Below, piece after piece: positions 24,101 through 29,713 of a stretch of 29,713 nucleotides of DNA. The notes beneath the pieces were generated by a model, which ran no database searches, was not told where the DNA came from, and saw nothing but the letters and a program-made list of their open reading frames with translations. The position numbers and the translations under genes were made by a program. This stretch comes from an uncultured Holophagaceae bacterium (GTDB taxonomy: Bacteria > Acidobacteriota > Holophagae > Holophagales > Holophagaceae): positions 1 to 29,713 of the forward strand of contig CAITBU010000028.1 in NCBI GenBank assembly GCA_903890595.1, read 5' to 3'. Positions within the stretch are counted from its first letter, which is position 1; each line of letters begins with the position of its first letter.

Positions 24101-24328
24101 GAGCCAGACCTTGTCATCCTGGACATGAACATGCCGGGGCTGGGCGGGGTTGCGACACTGCCTCGTCTGCGTGCGCTGTGCCCTGGGGTGCCCGTGCTGC
24201 TCTCTACGGGCCGGACCGACCAGACTGCGCTGGCCCTGGCCTCGGCACAGCCAGGGGTAACCTTGCTTTCCAAACCTTTTGGGCTGGTGGAGTTCCGGTC
24301 ACACCTTGAAAGCATCGGGCTGGGTTGA
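21113..24328 (+). CDS. hybrid sensor histidine kinase: 5TM sensor, PAS repeats, HisKA, HATPase, REC
   Basis: A membrane-bound 1071-residue kinase. Residues about 1-185 form five to six helices like the 5TM-LYT sensor module (GRSIVLGIAGLFGGPLVAGIAA). About four PAS segments follow between roughly 200 and 690 (for example VENAPDGVFITDDTGAYLDV, EGAGDGLWDWNVQTG, IDNNPMSIQILDNEG). The H-box is GGVAHDMNNVLG with His725. The ATPase has NICLNAVDAM, DTGVGM and GTGLGLSM. A C-terminal receiver has VDDDD, phospho-acceptor Asp1004 (VILDMNMPG) and a conserved Lys (LLSKPF). The open frame runs upstream over antisense arsR sequence, so I chose the ATG at 21113, where the membrane segment begins; its ribosome site is weak. 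A second kinase follows 67 bases later. Signal and target are unknown. Confidence 0.9.
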   Translation: MVPLALIHNFSLLLSLSLLSGLLMRWFLRRGSSYTLLMGLLFGAATLVGMSTPVIQQPGLIFDGRSIVLGIAGLFGGPLVAGIAATMAAAYRIQIGGPGALMGVLVILESSLLGLGGYYFRQRRQERVGPLTLLALGLAIHVVMLALLLSLPGGLRLETLQRWGLIILFGYPLAFMVVGLAFLELERHFRTEEALRASEERHRGYVENAPDGVFITDDTGAYLDVNQAACKITGYSRDELLTKHIPDLLHPDSLEVGLKHFASLMEKGSASGEMLFLKKDGSLRWWVVDAVSIGENRFLGFAKDITERKKAEASLKQAEWKFQALFEQGPIAVAYHRMVYDEAGQPTDYFFLDANEKYMELTGVDPRGKNVTAAFPGIEKDPFDWIGTFARVARTGETVRFEQYLEANGRWYDCVGYQYKPDHFVAAFLEITKRKQAEEALRESEERWKFAIEGAGDGLWDWNVQTGMAYYSPRYKEMLGYADDEIGTTADEWTKRMHPEDAPVVFAALHPFMEGRPGHATFEFRMLCKDGTWRWIQGRGMVVSRAPDGKPMRMIGINSDITEQKETKESLAEQSTALSAVIDNNPMSIQILDNEGRTIRTNPAFLKLFGAVPPPDYCMFSDTTLATQGLAPLIDRIRAGEIVYFPEVPYNVHDLFPELPNSPVWVRALGFPIMGKGERPERFVLMHEDVSQRRYSEQAKAELQAQLQQSQKMESLGTLAGGVAHDMNNVLGAILGLASAHLDNQPSGSPLHQALGTICKATERGGKMVKSLLSFSRQNLSEISRLDVNALLKEEVALLERTTLAKVRLEMDLEAQLHPIQGDASRLSHAFMNICLNAVDAMPEGGILTLHTQNLDSSWIELVVEDTGVGMAKEVLEKALDPFFTTKEVGKGTGLGLSMVFSAVKAHRGLIAIESEPGKGTRVRLRFPACETDSQVTAVAVAEAPVVPKRTLKVLLVDDDDLIQSSVQAILEALGHSVVQSAQSGEEALALLEAGLEPDLVILDMNMPGLGGVATLPRLRALCPGVPVLLSTGRTDQTALALASAQPGVTLLSKPFGLVEFRSHLESIGLG

Positions 24329-24395
24329 AGGGCATTCCTGAAAACAGAAGTCAAGGATTTCAAGGTTCTTTACGAGGAGTCATCAGAGGTCAGGG

Positions 24396-25535
24396 ATGGA
24401 TGACCAGCCCGCCATATATCGCAGAGCAGACCACGGGGCCAAGGTTCTCGTTGTGGATGACGATGCCTTATCGCGTCGGAGCCTCAGGGCCATGCTGGAA
24501 CGGGGGCACTATCAGGTTGAGACCGCAGAGGGTGGTCCCGAGGCGCTGGCCCAGCTCGCCTCCTATTCCCCGGACTTGATCCTCCTGGATATCCAAATGC
24601 CTGAGGTGGATGGGCTGGAAGTCTGCCAAAGAATCCGGCAGATGCAGCACGGTGATCTGCTGCCCATCATCTTCCTCACTGGCGATGAACGGCCGGATAT
24701 TCATACCCTGGCCTTTCGGGCAGGGGGGGATGATTTCCTGCGGAAGCCTGTCCTGTCCGGGGAGCTGATCGTCAGGATCCGGAGTCTCATGCGACTCAAG
24801 CGGCTCCAGGCAGAAATCCAGGGGGAAAGAGACAACCTGCTTGAGCTCCAGAAGCAGCGGGAACAGCTCTTCCAATTCATTGTCCATGACCTGAAGAATC
24901 CGCTCTCCGCCATCCAGGTGGGGCTGGAACTGCTCAGCGAGCGGGAGGACAACTCCCCTGCGCATCAAGTGCAGCTGCGCCGTCTCCGGGCCATGGGTAG
25001 CCAAATGGGGCGGATGATCCAGAACATCCTCGACATCGGCCAGGCCGAGGAATTGGGGCTGGAGCTCCATAAGACCCGAATCCAACTGAGCACCTGGCTT
25101 CCCGGCCTCCTGCAGGAGATGGAAGCCCAGGCCCATTCCAGAAAGCACGACCTGGCCTGGGAATGCCTCTCTGGTCTGGAGATCGAGGCTGACCAGGATT
25201 TCCTGCGCAGGCTGCTGATGAATCTCATCGACAATGCCATGAAATATTCACCCCCCGGCAGTCGCACCCGAATCGAGGCCCACGCCACGAGTGATGGGGT
25301 GCGCCTAGAGGTGCGCGACCAGGGGCAAGGTATTCCTGAACACATGCGGGAACAGGTCTTCGATAGATTTATCCGCCACACTGGAGGTGATCTCCCGGCC
25401 CATTCCGGCTCCGGAATAGGCCTGGCCTTCTGCAAGGTGGTGGCCGAAGCCCACGGAGGGCGCATCTGGGCGGAGGCCAACGCCCCTCAGGGCAACATCT
25501 TCATCCTCGAGCTTCCGCAGGCTCATCAGGCCTGA
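24396..25535 (+). CDS. response-regulator/histidine-kinase hybrid (REC-HisKA-HATPase)
   Basis: A 379-residue soluble protein. An N-terminal receiver (about 15-130: VVDDD at 19-23, phospho-acceptor Asp65, Thr95, Lys117) is joined by a coiled coil (about 133-160) to a HisKA domain with His164 (FIVHDLKNPL) and an HATPase (NLIDNAMKYS, DQGQGIP, GSGIGLAFC). Such receivers-at-front kinases usually act as intermediates in phosphorelays. The upstream hybrid kinase ends in its own receiver and is encoded on the same strand, so both probably act together. No DNA-binding output domain is encoded nearby. The ATG at 24396 follows GAGGTCAGGG. Confidence 0.92.
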   Translation: MDDQPAIYRRADHGAKVLVVDDDALSRRSLRAMLERGHYQVETAEGGPEALAQLASYSPDLILLDIQMPEVDGLEVCQRIRQMQHGDLLPIIFLTGDERPDIHTLAFRAGGDDFLRKPVLSGELIVRIRSLMRLKRLQAEIQGERDNLLELQKQREQLFQFIVHDLKNPLSAIQVGLELLSEREDNSPAHQVQLRRLRAMGSQMGRMIQNILDIGQAEELGLELHKTRIQLSTWLPGLLQEMEAQAHSRKHDLAWECLSGLEIEADQDFLRRLLMNLIDNAMKYSPPGSRTRIEAHATSDGVRLEVRDQGQGIPEHMREQVFDRFIRHTGGDLPAHSGSGIGLAFCKVVAEAHGGRIWAEANAPQGNIFILELPQAHQA

Positions 25536-25572
25536 GCCCCGCTTCGCTCGTTGATTCCCTGGAGTCAGCGAT

Positions 25573-25666
25573 GCGGCATTCAGTGACTTCGAATCCGTCT
25601 TTTCTCCGCAACCAAAAGGGCCACCCTGCAGTGGCCCTTTTGGGTTGGGATTGGAACGGAGAAACC
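25573..25666 (+). repeat. structured intergenic repeat, copy 1
   Basis: The first 24 bases (25573-25596, from GCGGCATT to GAATCC) are identical to copy 2 at 26747. Then comes an outer stem TTCTCCG (25602-25608)/CGGAGAA (25657-25663) enclosing an inner hairpin, CAACC and AAAAGGGCCAC (25609-25624) pairing with GTGGCCCTTTT and GGTTG (25631-25647). The inner hairpin has T and A tracts and fits a bidirectional terminator between the convergent kinase and nitrilase-family genes. The conserved 5' part is not explained by termination. Confidence 0.8.
25609..25647. terminator. bidirectional intrinsic terminator (repeat copy 1)
   Basis: An 11-bp stem AAAAGGGCCAC/GTGGCCCTTTT with a six-base loop (CCTGCA) has A and T runs at its foot, so it could terminate transcription from both sides. 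CAACC/GGTTG lengthens it across a bulged base. It lies after the kinase stop (25535) and after the convergent nitrilase-family stop (25781). Confidence 0.75.
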
Positions 25667-25780
25667 ACGCGAACAGGTGAGAGGTCTGGGTCACAAAGGG
25701 ATTTTCGGCTTCATCCTGAAGGCCCAGCGGAAGCGATTCGCGGCTAGGGGATGGTCGGGCCCCGCCGGAGCCACCCTGGC

Positions 25781-26638
25781 TCAGAAGGCCAGGGGCTCGA
25801 GACCTGCCCAGGACCAGGTGCGGTCGTCCAGGAGCAGGTCCTCGCGCAGTAGGCGGGAGCCCGGTCCGAAATGATTCATGACCCGCTGTCCGCCTTGGAT
25901 GGCCACGCTCTCCGCCTCCCGCCAGTCCATGCCCTCCTCGACGCCCGTGCGGTTGCAGACCACGAGCGGCAGTCCGGTCTCCCGGGTGCGGTCCTCCCAG
26001 GCCCCGTCCGGCCCCATCTCCCCGGGCATCCACGCCGCCCCCGAGACGAGGAGCTGGGCCCCCCGCTGGGCCAGGTCAGCGGCGGGCTTGGCGTTGTAGG
26101 CGTCGGCGCAGATCAGCATGCCCACCGAAAGGTTACCGACCCGGACGGGCTCGGCAGGCCCCCCTGGCGTGGCCCAGCCTTCTCCGAAGCCCGGAATCAC
26201 ATTGATCTTGCGGTGCCGGCCGAGGAGGGAGCCAGCCGGCCCGAGCACGAGCAGGGTGTTGTGGAGCAGGCCGGTGCTGGCGTCCCGCTCGGCCGTTCCC
26301 AGGAAGAGCACGAGCCTCAGCTCCCGGCACACCGCCGCCAGGCGCGCGGTCCAGGGGTCCGGCTGCACGCCGATCCAGTCCAGTCCGAGGACACTCCGGA
26401 AGAGGTAGCCCGGCAGCGCCATCTCCGGTGTCAGGACCCACTGGGCCCCCCGGGCGGCCGCCAGGCGCATCCCGGCCTCGATCAGGGCCACGTTGGCGTC
26501 CAGGTTGCCCTGCACGGGGTCGAGGTGCAGGAGCCCGAGGCCGAGTCGGGGTCGCTCAGCCCTCGCTCCGGTGCAGCCGAGGCCGACCAGCAGCGCGCCA
26601 CCCGCCCCCGCCAGCCAGTCCCGTCTCGTAATCCGCAT
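25781..26638 (-). CDS. Tat-exported carbon-nitrogen hydrolase (nitrilase superfamily)
   Basis: A 285-residue protein of the nitrilase/amidase superfamily. All three catalytic residues are visible: Glu72 (TPEMALPGY), Lys144 (HRKINVIPGFGE) and Cys177 (MLICADAY), so it should hydrolyse a C-N bond in an amide or nitrile. Unusually for this mostly cytoplasmic family, the N-terminus is a twin-arginine signal (ITRRDWLAGAGGALLVGLG) ending in ARA, predicting export of the folded enzyme; Cys22 could alternatively be lipidated. The ATG at 26638 has GGGAGG six bases upstream and is preferred over an upstream in-frame start at 26785. It stands alone between two copies of an intergenic repeat. The substrate is unknown. 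Confidence 0.88.
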   Translation of the reverse strand: MRITRRDWLAGAGGALLVGLGCTGARAERPRLGLGLLHLDPVQGNLDANVALIEAGMRLAAARGAQWVLTPEMALPGYLFRSVLGLDWIGVQPDPWTARLAAVCRELRLVLFLGTAERDASTGLLHNTLLVLGPAGSLLGRHRKINVIPGFGEGWATPGGPAEPVRVGNLSVGMLICADAYNAKPAADLAQRGAQLLVSGAAWMPGEMGPDGAWEDRTRETGLPLVVCNRTGVEEGMDWREAESVAIQGGQRVMNHFGPGSRLLREDLLLDDRTWSWAGLEPLAF

Positions 26639-26662
26639 GCCAGACCTCCCGCGGGACTGCCG

Positions 26663-26729
26663 CCTGAGTATGTCAGGAACCCCAGCCAGCCCACGGGCCG
26701 CCGCCAAAGCCACCCGTGACGCGGGTGTT
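26663..26729. other. two small inverted repeats upstream of the nitrilase-family gene
   Basis: CCTGA-GTATG-TCAGG (26663-26677) and CACCCG-TGACG-CGGGTG (26713-26729) are perfect dyads in the 5' region of the minus-strand gene. They could be operators or leader hairpins. No promoter hexamers are convincing. Confidence 0.35.
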
Positions 26730-26746
26730 CCGATACGGCTACCTGC

Positions 26747-26840
26747 GCGGCATTCAGTGACTTCGAATCCTTCTAATCTCCCCAACCAAAAGGGCCACCC
26801 TGCGGTGGCACTTTGGGTTGAGGTTGGGACAGGGAGACCA
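26747..26840 (+). repeat. structured intergenic repeat, copy 2
   Basis: Same orientation and order as copy 1: an identical 24-base head (26747-26770), an outer stem TCTCCC (26777-26782)/GGGAGA (26832-26837), and an inner hairpin CAACC-AAAAGGGCCACC with GGTGGCACTTT-GGTTG (26783-26820; one mismatch). The outer stem differs from copy 1 (CTCCG/CGGAG against CTCCC/GGGAG) by a compensating pair change, supporting conservation of structure. Confidence 0.8.
26783..26820. terminator. hairpin terminator (repeat copy 2)
   Basis: On the minus strand the arm CAACCCAAAGTGCCACC pairs with GGTGGCCCTTTTGGTTG, with one mismatch and a bulge. It lies about 50 bases past the protease stop codon, so it probably ends the protease transcript. 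Confidence 0.6.
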
Positions 26841-26873
26841 CCGGGCAGTGCTCTGACCGTTGGCTAGGGCCCC

Positions 26874-29021
26874 CTAGGGGACTGTCACTTGGTACCAATC
26901 CGAGCCTGCCGTCAGGATGCAGTTGTAGAGCGTGTTCACAGTGACCACCTGCGGTGTGGCCCTGGTATGGGCGCTGCTGCCTTTGAAGGCACCCGCGGCA
27001 GGGTTCGCGTAGGTCCCGGGCGCCGGTTTCGGGGTGCTGGCATATTGGGTCGTGCCTACCCACAGAGCATAGTCACCAGCATAGGTATTGTAGGGTCTGA
27101 TGTTGAAAAGCAGGATCTGGCTGGGTGAGGTCATGATCGGGGCGGTGCCCAGATTGCCGTTGTCCGCAGTAGCCAGGAGCCTGCCGGTGCTGGCGTCGTA
27201 GACAGAGACGATGTCACCCGCCGCTTCGCCTTCGCTCAAGGGGTCCGCATCGGCGAGCGTCTGGATGTTGTAGACCAGGGAAGTGAACTGTACCGTCACG
27301 GCGGGTCTGACACTGGCGGTTGTGACCGTGATCAGGGCGGAGTGGGCCTGGAAGCCGGACACATTGCACCTGGCGACGTAGGTTCCGGGGCGGAGCAGGG
27401 CGAAGTCCACGGCGCCCGGTGGAGTCAGGATGGAATTCGTATCGGAGCTGGTGATGCCACTGGTCACGAAGTTTACGATCCGGCCCTCGGGATCAGACTG
27501 GTAGAGGTAGACGGGCGTGTCGGTGAGCCGGGTGGTGACGCCCCCAACGGTGGTCTGGACCGTGACCCTGAGGGGGGTGTTCAGGTAGTCGGAGGCTGGC
27601 GTTCTCTTGGCGTTCACATCGGCCACCACGGCCCCGATGGTCTTGAGTGCGTTGACCCGCCCCCAGCCGTTGGTCTCGGTGAAGCCCGTGGCTTCGTCAA
27701 TGAAGTCGGTGTTCTTTTCCAGGTAGGTCTTGATCTGGCCTGGTGTGAGATCAGGGTTCCAGGTGAGCATGTAGCTCACCAGGCCGGTGACGAACGGCGT
27801 CGACATGGACGTGCCAGACATGAACTGGTAGTCGCTGGTGGACTTGGTTCCGCAGGAGATGATGTCATAGCCCGGAGCGGTCACGGAGATGTGGGGTCCG
27901 CTGGTGGAGAAGGGGACCTTCTTGTCCATGCCGTTGGAGGCACCCACGGCGATGACCCCCTGATAGGCCGCCGGGTACTCGACTTGGTTCTGGCCGCTGT
28001 TGCCCATGGAGGCGATGATCACGATGTTGTTCTCAAGGCAGGCTTCAACCGCTTCAATGGCGAAGGCACTGGCACCGCCTCCCCCCAGAGACATGTTCAC
28101 GGGGATGGTGTGGTTGTAGGCGGTGGCGCGCTTCCATCTGAGCAGGTGGTAGAGGGATCCGTAGATTTCCCAGGTGCCACCGCCCGATGGTAGGAGTCCC
28201 TTGTAGCTCACCAGGTTGGTGTTCCAGCAGACGCCAGCCATGCCCTTCCCGTTGTTGCCCTGGGCGGCGATGGTGCCGGCAGTGTGGGTGCCGTGGCCCC
28301 CTTCGTCCCCCTCGTCAGTGTTGGGGTGAGCGACATTGTTGAGGTAGTCGATGGGGTCGATGTCGAGGGTCGTCGTGGGTACGATTTTCTTACTATTGTT
28401 ATCCAGGTCGTACCAGGAATAGGCATGCTGCACGATGTTGGTGCTGCCCTTCTGAAAGTCCTCGTGGGCCCAGTAGATGCCCGAGTCGATGTCGACCACG
28501 GTGGGTGTGTTCGGTCCGAAGCCGTAGGTCGTCCAGGCATCCTTGGTCTTGGTGAGGTAGATGGCGTACTCCTCGCTCACGGCGAGCGGGTCCAGATTGT
28601 TCAGGGTGATCCCGCCATGAGAGGTCACCCGCTGATCGGCTTCAGCGAAGAGGATTCCCTGCATGCTCTGGAGCACTTGGAGGCTCTGCAGCACGCTGGA
28701 CGCCCGATACAGGTGGTAATAGCTGAAGCCATTGAGGGTGAACTTGCCCTCGATGGCAAGGCCCAAGCGCCCGAACGTCGCCTCGTTGAAGCCCGGTGCG
28801 GCCTTGGCGATGAGGTACCCGTAGACCGAGTGCTGCTGAAGGTCCGCCTCGGAGGTTGGAATCATGAACTGATACTGGGCCACGGGGTTGGTGGTGACCG
28901 GTGCCGCACTGGCGGTGGCGGTCGCCCGGGGGGCGTCCGGCTTGGAGGCACAGCCCATGGCCACGGCCATGGCCACGGCCGTTGCAAGTGCCGCAAGGCG
29001 TTGGATCTGGGGGGTTCTCAC
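26874..29021 (-). CDS. secreted subtilisin-like serine protease (S8) with C-terminal beta domains
   Basis: A 715-residue exported peptidase. The N-terminal signal, rich in Ala/Val/Met, ends in AMGCASK and may be lipidated at Cys24, though the lipobox is atypical. A propeptide-like region (about 45-150) precedes the S8 domain. The catalytic residues are Asp179 (DIDSGIY), His243 (GGHGTHTAG), oxyanion Asn341 (MGNSGQ) and Ser405 (MSGTSMSTP). Beyond about 480 are a carboxypeptidase-regulatory-like beta domain and a PPC-like terminal domain (SEGEAAGDIVSVYD). GTG at 29021 has GAAGGAG six bases upstream; the ATG at 29027 abuts the same site and is less likely. It begins about 16 bases after the stop of the upstream secreted-protein gene, so they form an operon. 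Confidence 0.9.
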   Translation of the reverse strand: MRTPQIQRLAALATAVAMAVAMGCASKPDAPRATATASAAPVTTNPVAQYQFMIPTSEADLQQHSVYGYLIAKAAPGFNEATFGRLGLAIEGKFTLNGFSYYHLYRASSVLQSLQVLQSMQGILFAEADQRVTSHGGITLNNLDPLAVSEEYAIYLTKTKDAWTTYGFGPNTPTVVDIDSGIYWAHEDFQKGSTNIVQHAYSWYDLDNNSKKIVPTTTLDIDPIDYLNNVAHPNTDEGDEGGHGTHTAGTIAAQGNNGKGMAGVCWNTNLVSYKGLLPSGGGTWEIYGSLYHLLRWKRATAYNHTIPVNMSLGGGGASAFAIEAVEACLENNIVIIASMGNSGQNQVEYPAAYQGVIAVGASNGMDKKVPFSTSGPHISVTAPGYDIISCGTKSTSDYQFMSGTSMSTPFVTGLVSYMLTWNPDLTPGQIKTYLEKNTDFIDEATGFTETNGWGRVNALKTIGAVVADVNAKRTPASDYLNTPLRVTVQTTVGGVTTRLTDTPVYLYQSDPEGRIVNFVTSGITSSDTNSILTPPGAVDFALLRPGTYVARCNVSGFQAHSALITVTTASVRPAVTVQFTSLVYNIQTLADADPLSEGEAAGDIVSVYDASTGRLLATADNGNLGTAPIMTSPSQILLFNIRPYNTYAGDYALWVGTTQYASTPKPAPGTYANPAAGAFKGSSAHTRATPQVVTVNTLYNCILTAGSDWYQVTVP
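28960..28983 (-). repeat. 12-bp tandem repeat in protease signal peptide
   Basis: ATGGCCACGGCC occurs twice in direct tandem on the plus strand, encoding the repeated Ala-Val-Ala-Met of the signal peptide. Slippage here could lengthen or shorten the hydrophobic core by four residues. Confidence 0.6.
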
Positions 29022-29037
29022 AGTCATCTCCTTCACG

Positions 29038-29713
29038 CTACTTGGCATTGGGATCAATGATTAAGGTGAAGTAGCCGTTCACAGCGCCATAGTCGTGATC
29101 GCTGGTGCTTCCCTGGGAGAGGGCCATACCGAAGTCTTTGCTGCGGGCATCGTTGTAGGGATACATAAACTTCTGAAAGCTGCTCGGGGAACGGGTCGGA
29201 CTGCTGTCCTGGACGGGCGTGTGGGTTCCGAAGATGGACCACTGGTAGGTCACGCCATTTTGGAAGAAGCCCGCGGGGGAGTTGATGGTGAAAAGGGTGC
29301 GGGTGGCATCCAAGGAAACCACGCTGGAGGCATCAGCCACGCTGGAGGTCACATCCCAGGCACTGTTGGTGGAGCTTTCGAAGCGTTTGTCGGCGAAGTT
29401 GTAGCGGAAGTGCTGACCGTAAGGTAAGGCCGTGCCGGTCATCTCCAGGATGGAGAGGTAGAAGTAGAAGTAGTCGCAGACCGCAGGGTCGAAGAGGGCT
29501 GCATTGGTGATGTAGAAGGAGAGCTTGGGGGTGAGGGAACTGCTGATGGACTGGTTGGCGGGAGCGAGCAGTCTGGTGGTGAACGGCGGAAGGAAGGCGC
29601 TGCCGACGGTCGGTGAGTACTGGCTGTAGCCGCCGTTGTTGGTCGTATTGCCGTTGAAGCAGCGCACCCTGTAGTAGTAGGTCGTGCCCAGCTGGAGGGT
29701 AGGATCGGTATCC
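29038..29713 (-). CDS. secreted fibronectin-type/beta-sandwich protein (3' part, cut by window edge)
   Basis: The gene enters from beyond the right edge; 224 codons plus a stop are visible. The first visible residues (DTDPTLQLGTTYYYRVRCFNGN) have the Tyr-rich ending typical of a fibronectin type III domain. A second beta-rich module follows (LLAPANQSISSSLTPKLSFYI...GVTYQWSIFGT). The end is Ser/Asp/Tyr-rich (STSDHDYGAVNGYFTLIIDPNAK). No catalytic motif is seen, and the start and signal peptide are outside the window. It is likely extracellular or surface-bound and is co-transcribed with the protease. The fold is an inference from sequence pattern. Confidence 0.7.
   Translation of the reverse strand, partial: DTDPTLQLGTTYYYRVRCFNGNTTNNGGYSQYSPTVGSAFLPPFTTRLLAPANQSISSSLTPKLSFYITNAALFDPAVCDYFYFYLSILEMTGTALPYGQHFRYNFADKRFESSTNSAWDVTSSVADASSVVSLDATRTLFTINSPAGFFQNGVTYQWSIFGTHTPVQDSSPTRSPSSFQKFMYPYNDARSKDFGMALSQGSTSDHDYGAVNGYFTLIIDPNAK

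Noticed and set aside
25581..25610. tRNA 3' end (TTCGAATCC followed by TTCTCCGCAACC resembles a serine tRNA T-loop, acceptor and CCA), possibly an attachment site
   Set aside because: The five bases before TTCGAAT (GTGAC) do not pair with those after it (CCGTC), and no D-arm or anticodon arm lies upstream in either copy. Without an integrase gene the resemblance is too weak.
25609..25656. integron attC site flanking a gene cassette
   Set aside because: The ends do not match the attC core rules (RYYYAAC and GTTRRRY), no integrase is present, and the gene has its own spaced 5' region.

Overview
The window is a GC-rich, densely packed bacterial chromosome segment with short intergenic gaps and many 4-bp start/stop overlaps. 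It carries an octaheme cytochrome c, a cytochrome bd oxidase, a sigma-54 activator, an RND efflux operon, PAS-rich hybrid kinases and secreted proteases. This fits a respiratory Gram-negative soil or sediment bacterium. A Holophagae-type acidobacterium (Geothrix-like) or a deltaproteobacterium-like metal reducer would fit, but that assignment is inference from gene content, because there is no rRNA or other phylogenetic marker here.

Layout. (1) 5-1641, minus strand: two small unknown proteins and a malate/lactate-type dehydrogenase. (2) 1642-1888: a divergent gap with CGGAG-type repeats. (3) 1889-3710, plus strand: an MFS permease followed by a SCO1/SenC copper protein. (4) 3819-12153, plus strand: a PAS/AAA+/Fis sigma-54 activator, then a regulatory gap (5181-5552), then a seven-gene operon. 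The operon encodes a ZnuA-like periplasmic binding protein, a TrmO-like protein, an octaheme c-type cytochrome of the tetrathionate-reductase type, a membrane cytochrome b, CydA, CydB and a CGGC-domain protein. (5) 12277-14702: an atypical SDR, a LysR regulator and a small PilZ-like protein. (6) 14811-20893, minus strand: an efflux operon in the order arsR, small Cys-rich secreted protein, tolC-like, adaptor, RND pump. (7) 21113-25535, plus strand: a 5TM/PAS hybrid histidine kinase and a REC-HisKA kinase. (8) 25573-26840: a Tat-exported nitrilase-family protein flanked by two copies of a structured intergenic repeat. (9) 26874-29713, minus strand: a subtilisin-like protease and the end of a secreted fibronectin-like protein.

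The most interesting unit is region 4. A -24/-12 promoter with correct spacing (5303-5318) lies about 80-110 bp downstream of two TGCA/ATGC dyads. A nearly identical dyad sits just before the activator's own start codon. The simplest model is that the activator, whose PAS domain has a three-cysteine motif, binds these sites, switches on the operon with sigma-54 RNA polymerase, and regulates itself. The operon joins a periplasmic multiheme reductase or oxidase module to the quinol pool and a bd oxidase. Its binding protein has lost the usual zinc-ligand histidines, and its TrmO-like protein has lost part of the family signature, so both may have been recruited to a new job. In region 6, a perfect 7-6-7 dyad upstream of arsR and a secreted peptide with cysteines every fourth residue point to a metal or metalloid efflux system.
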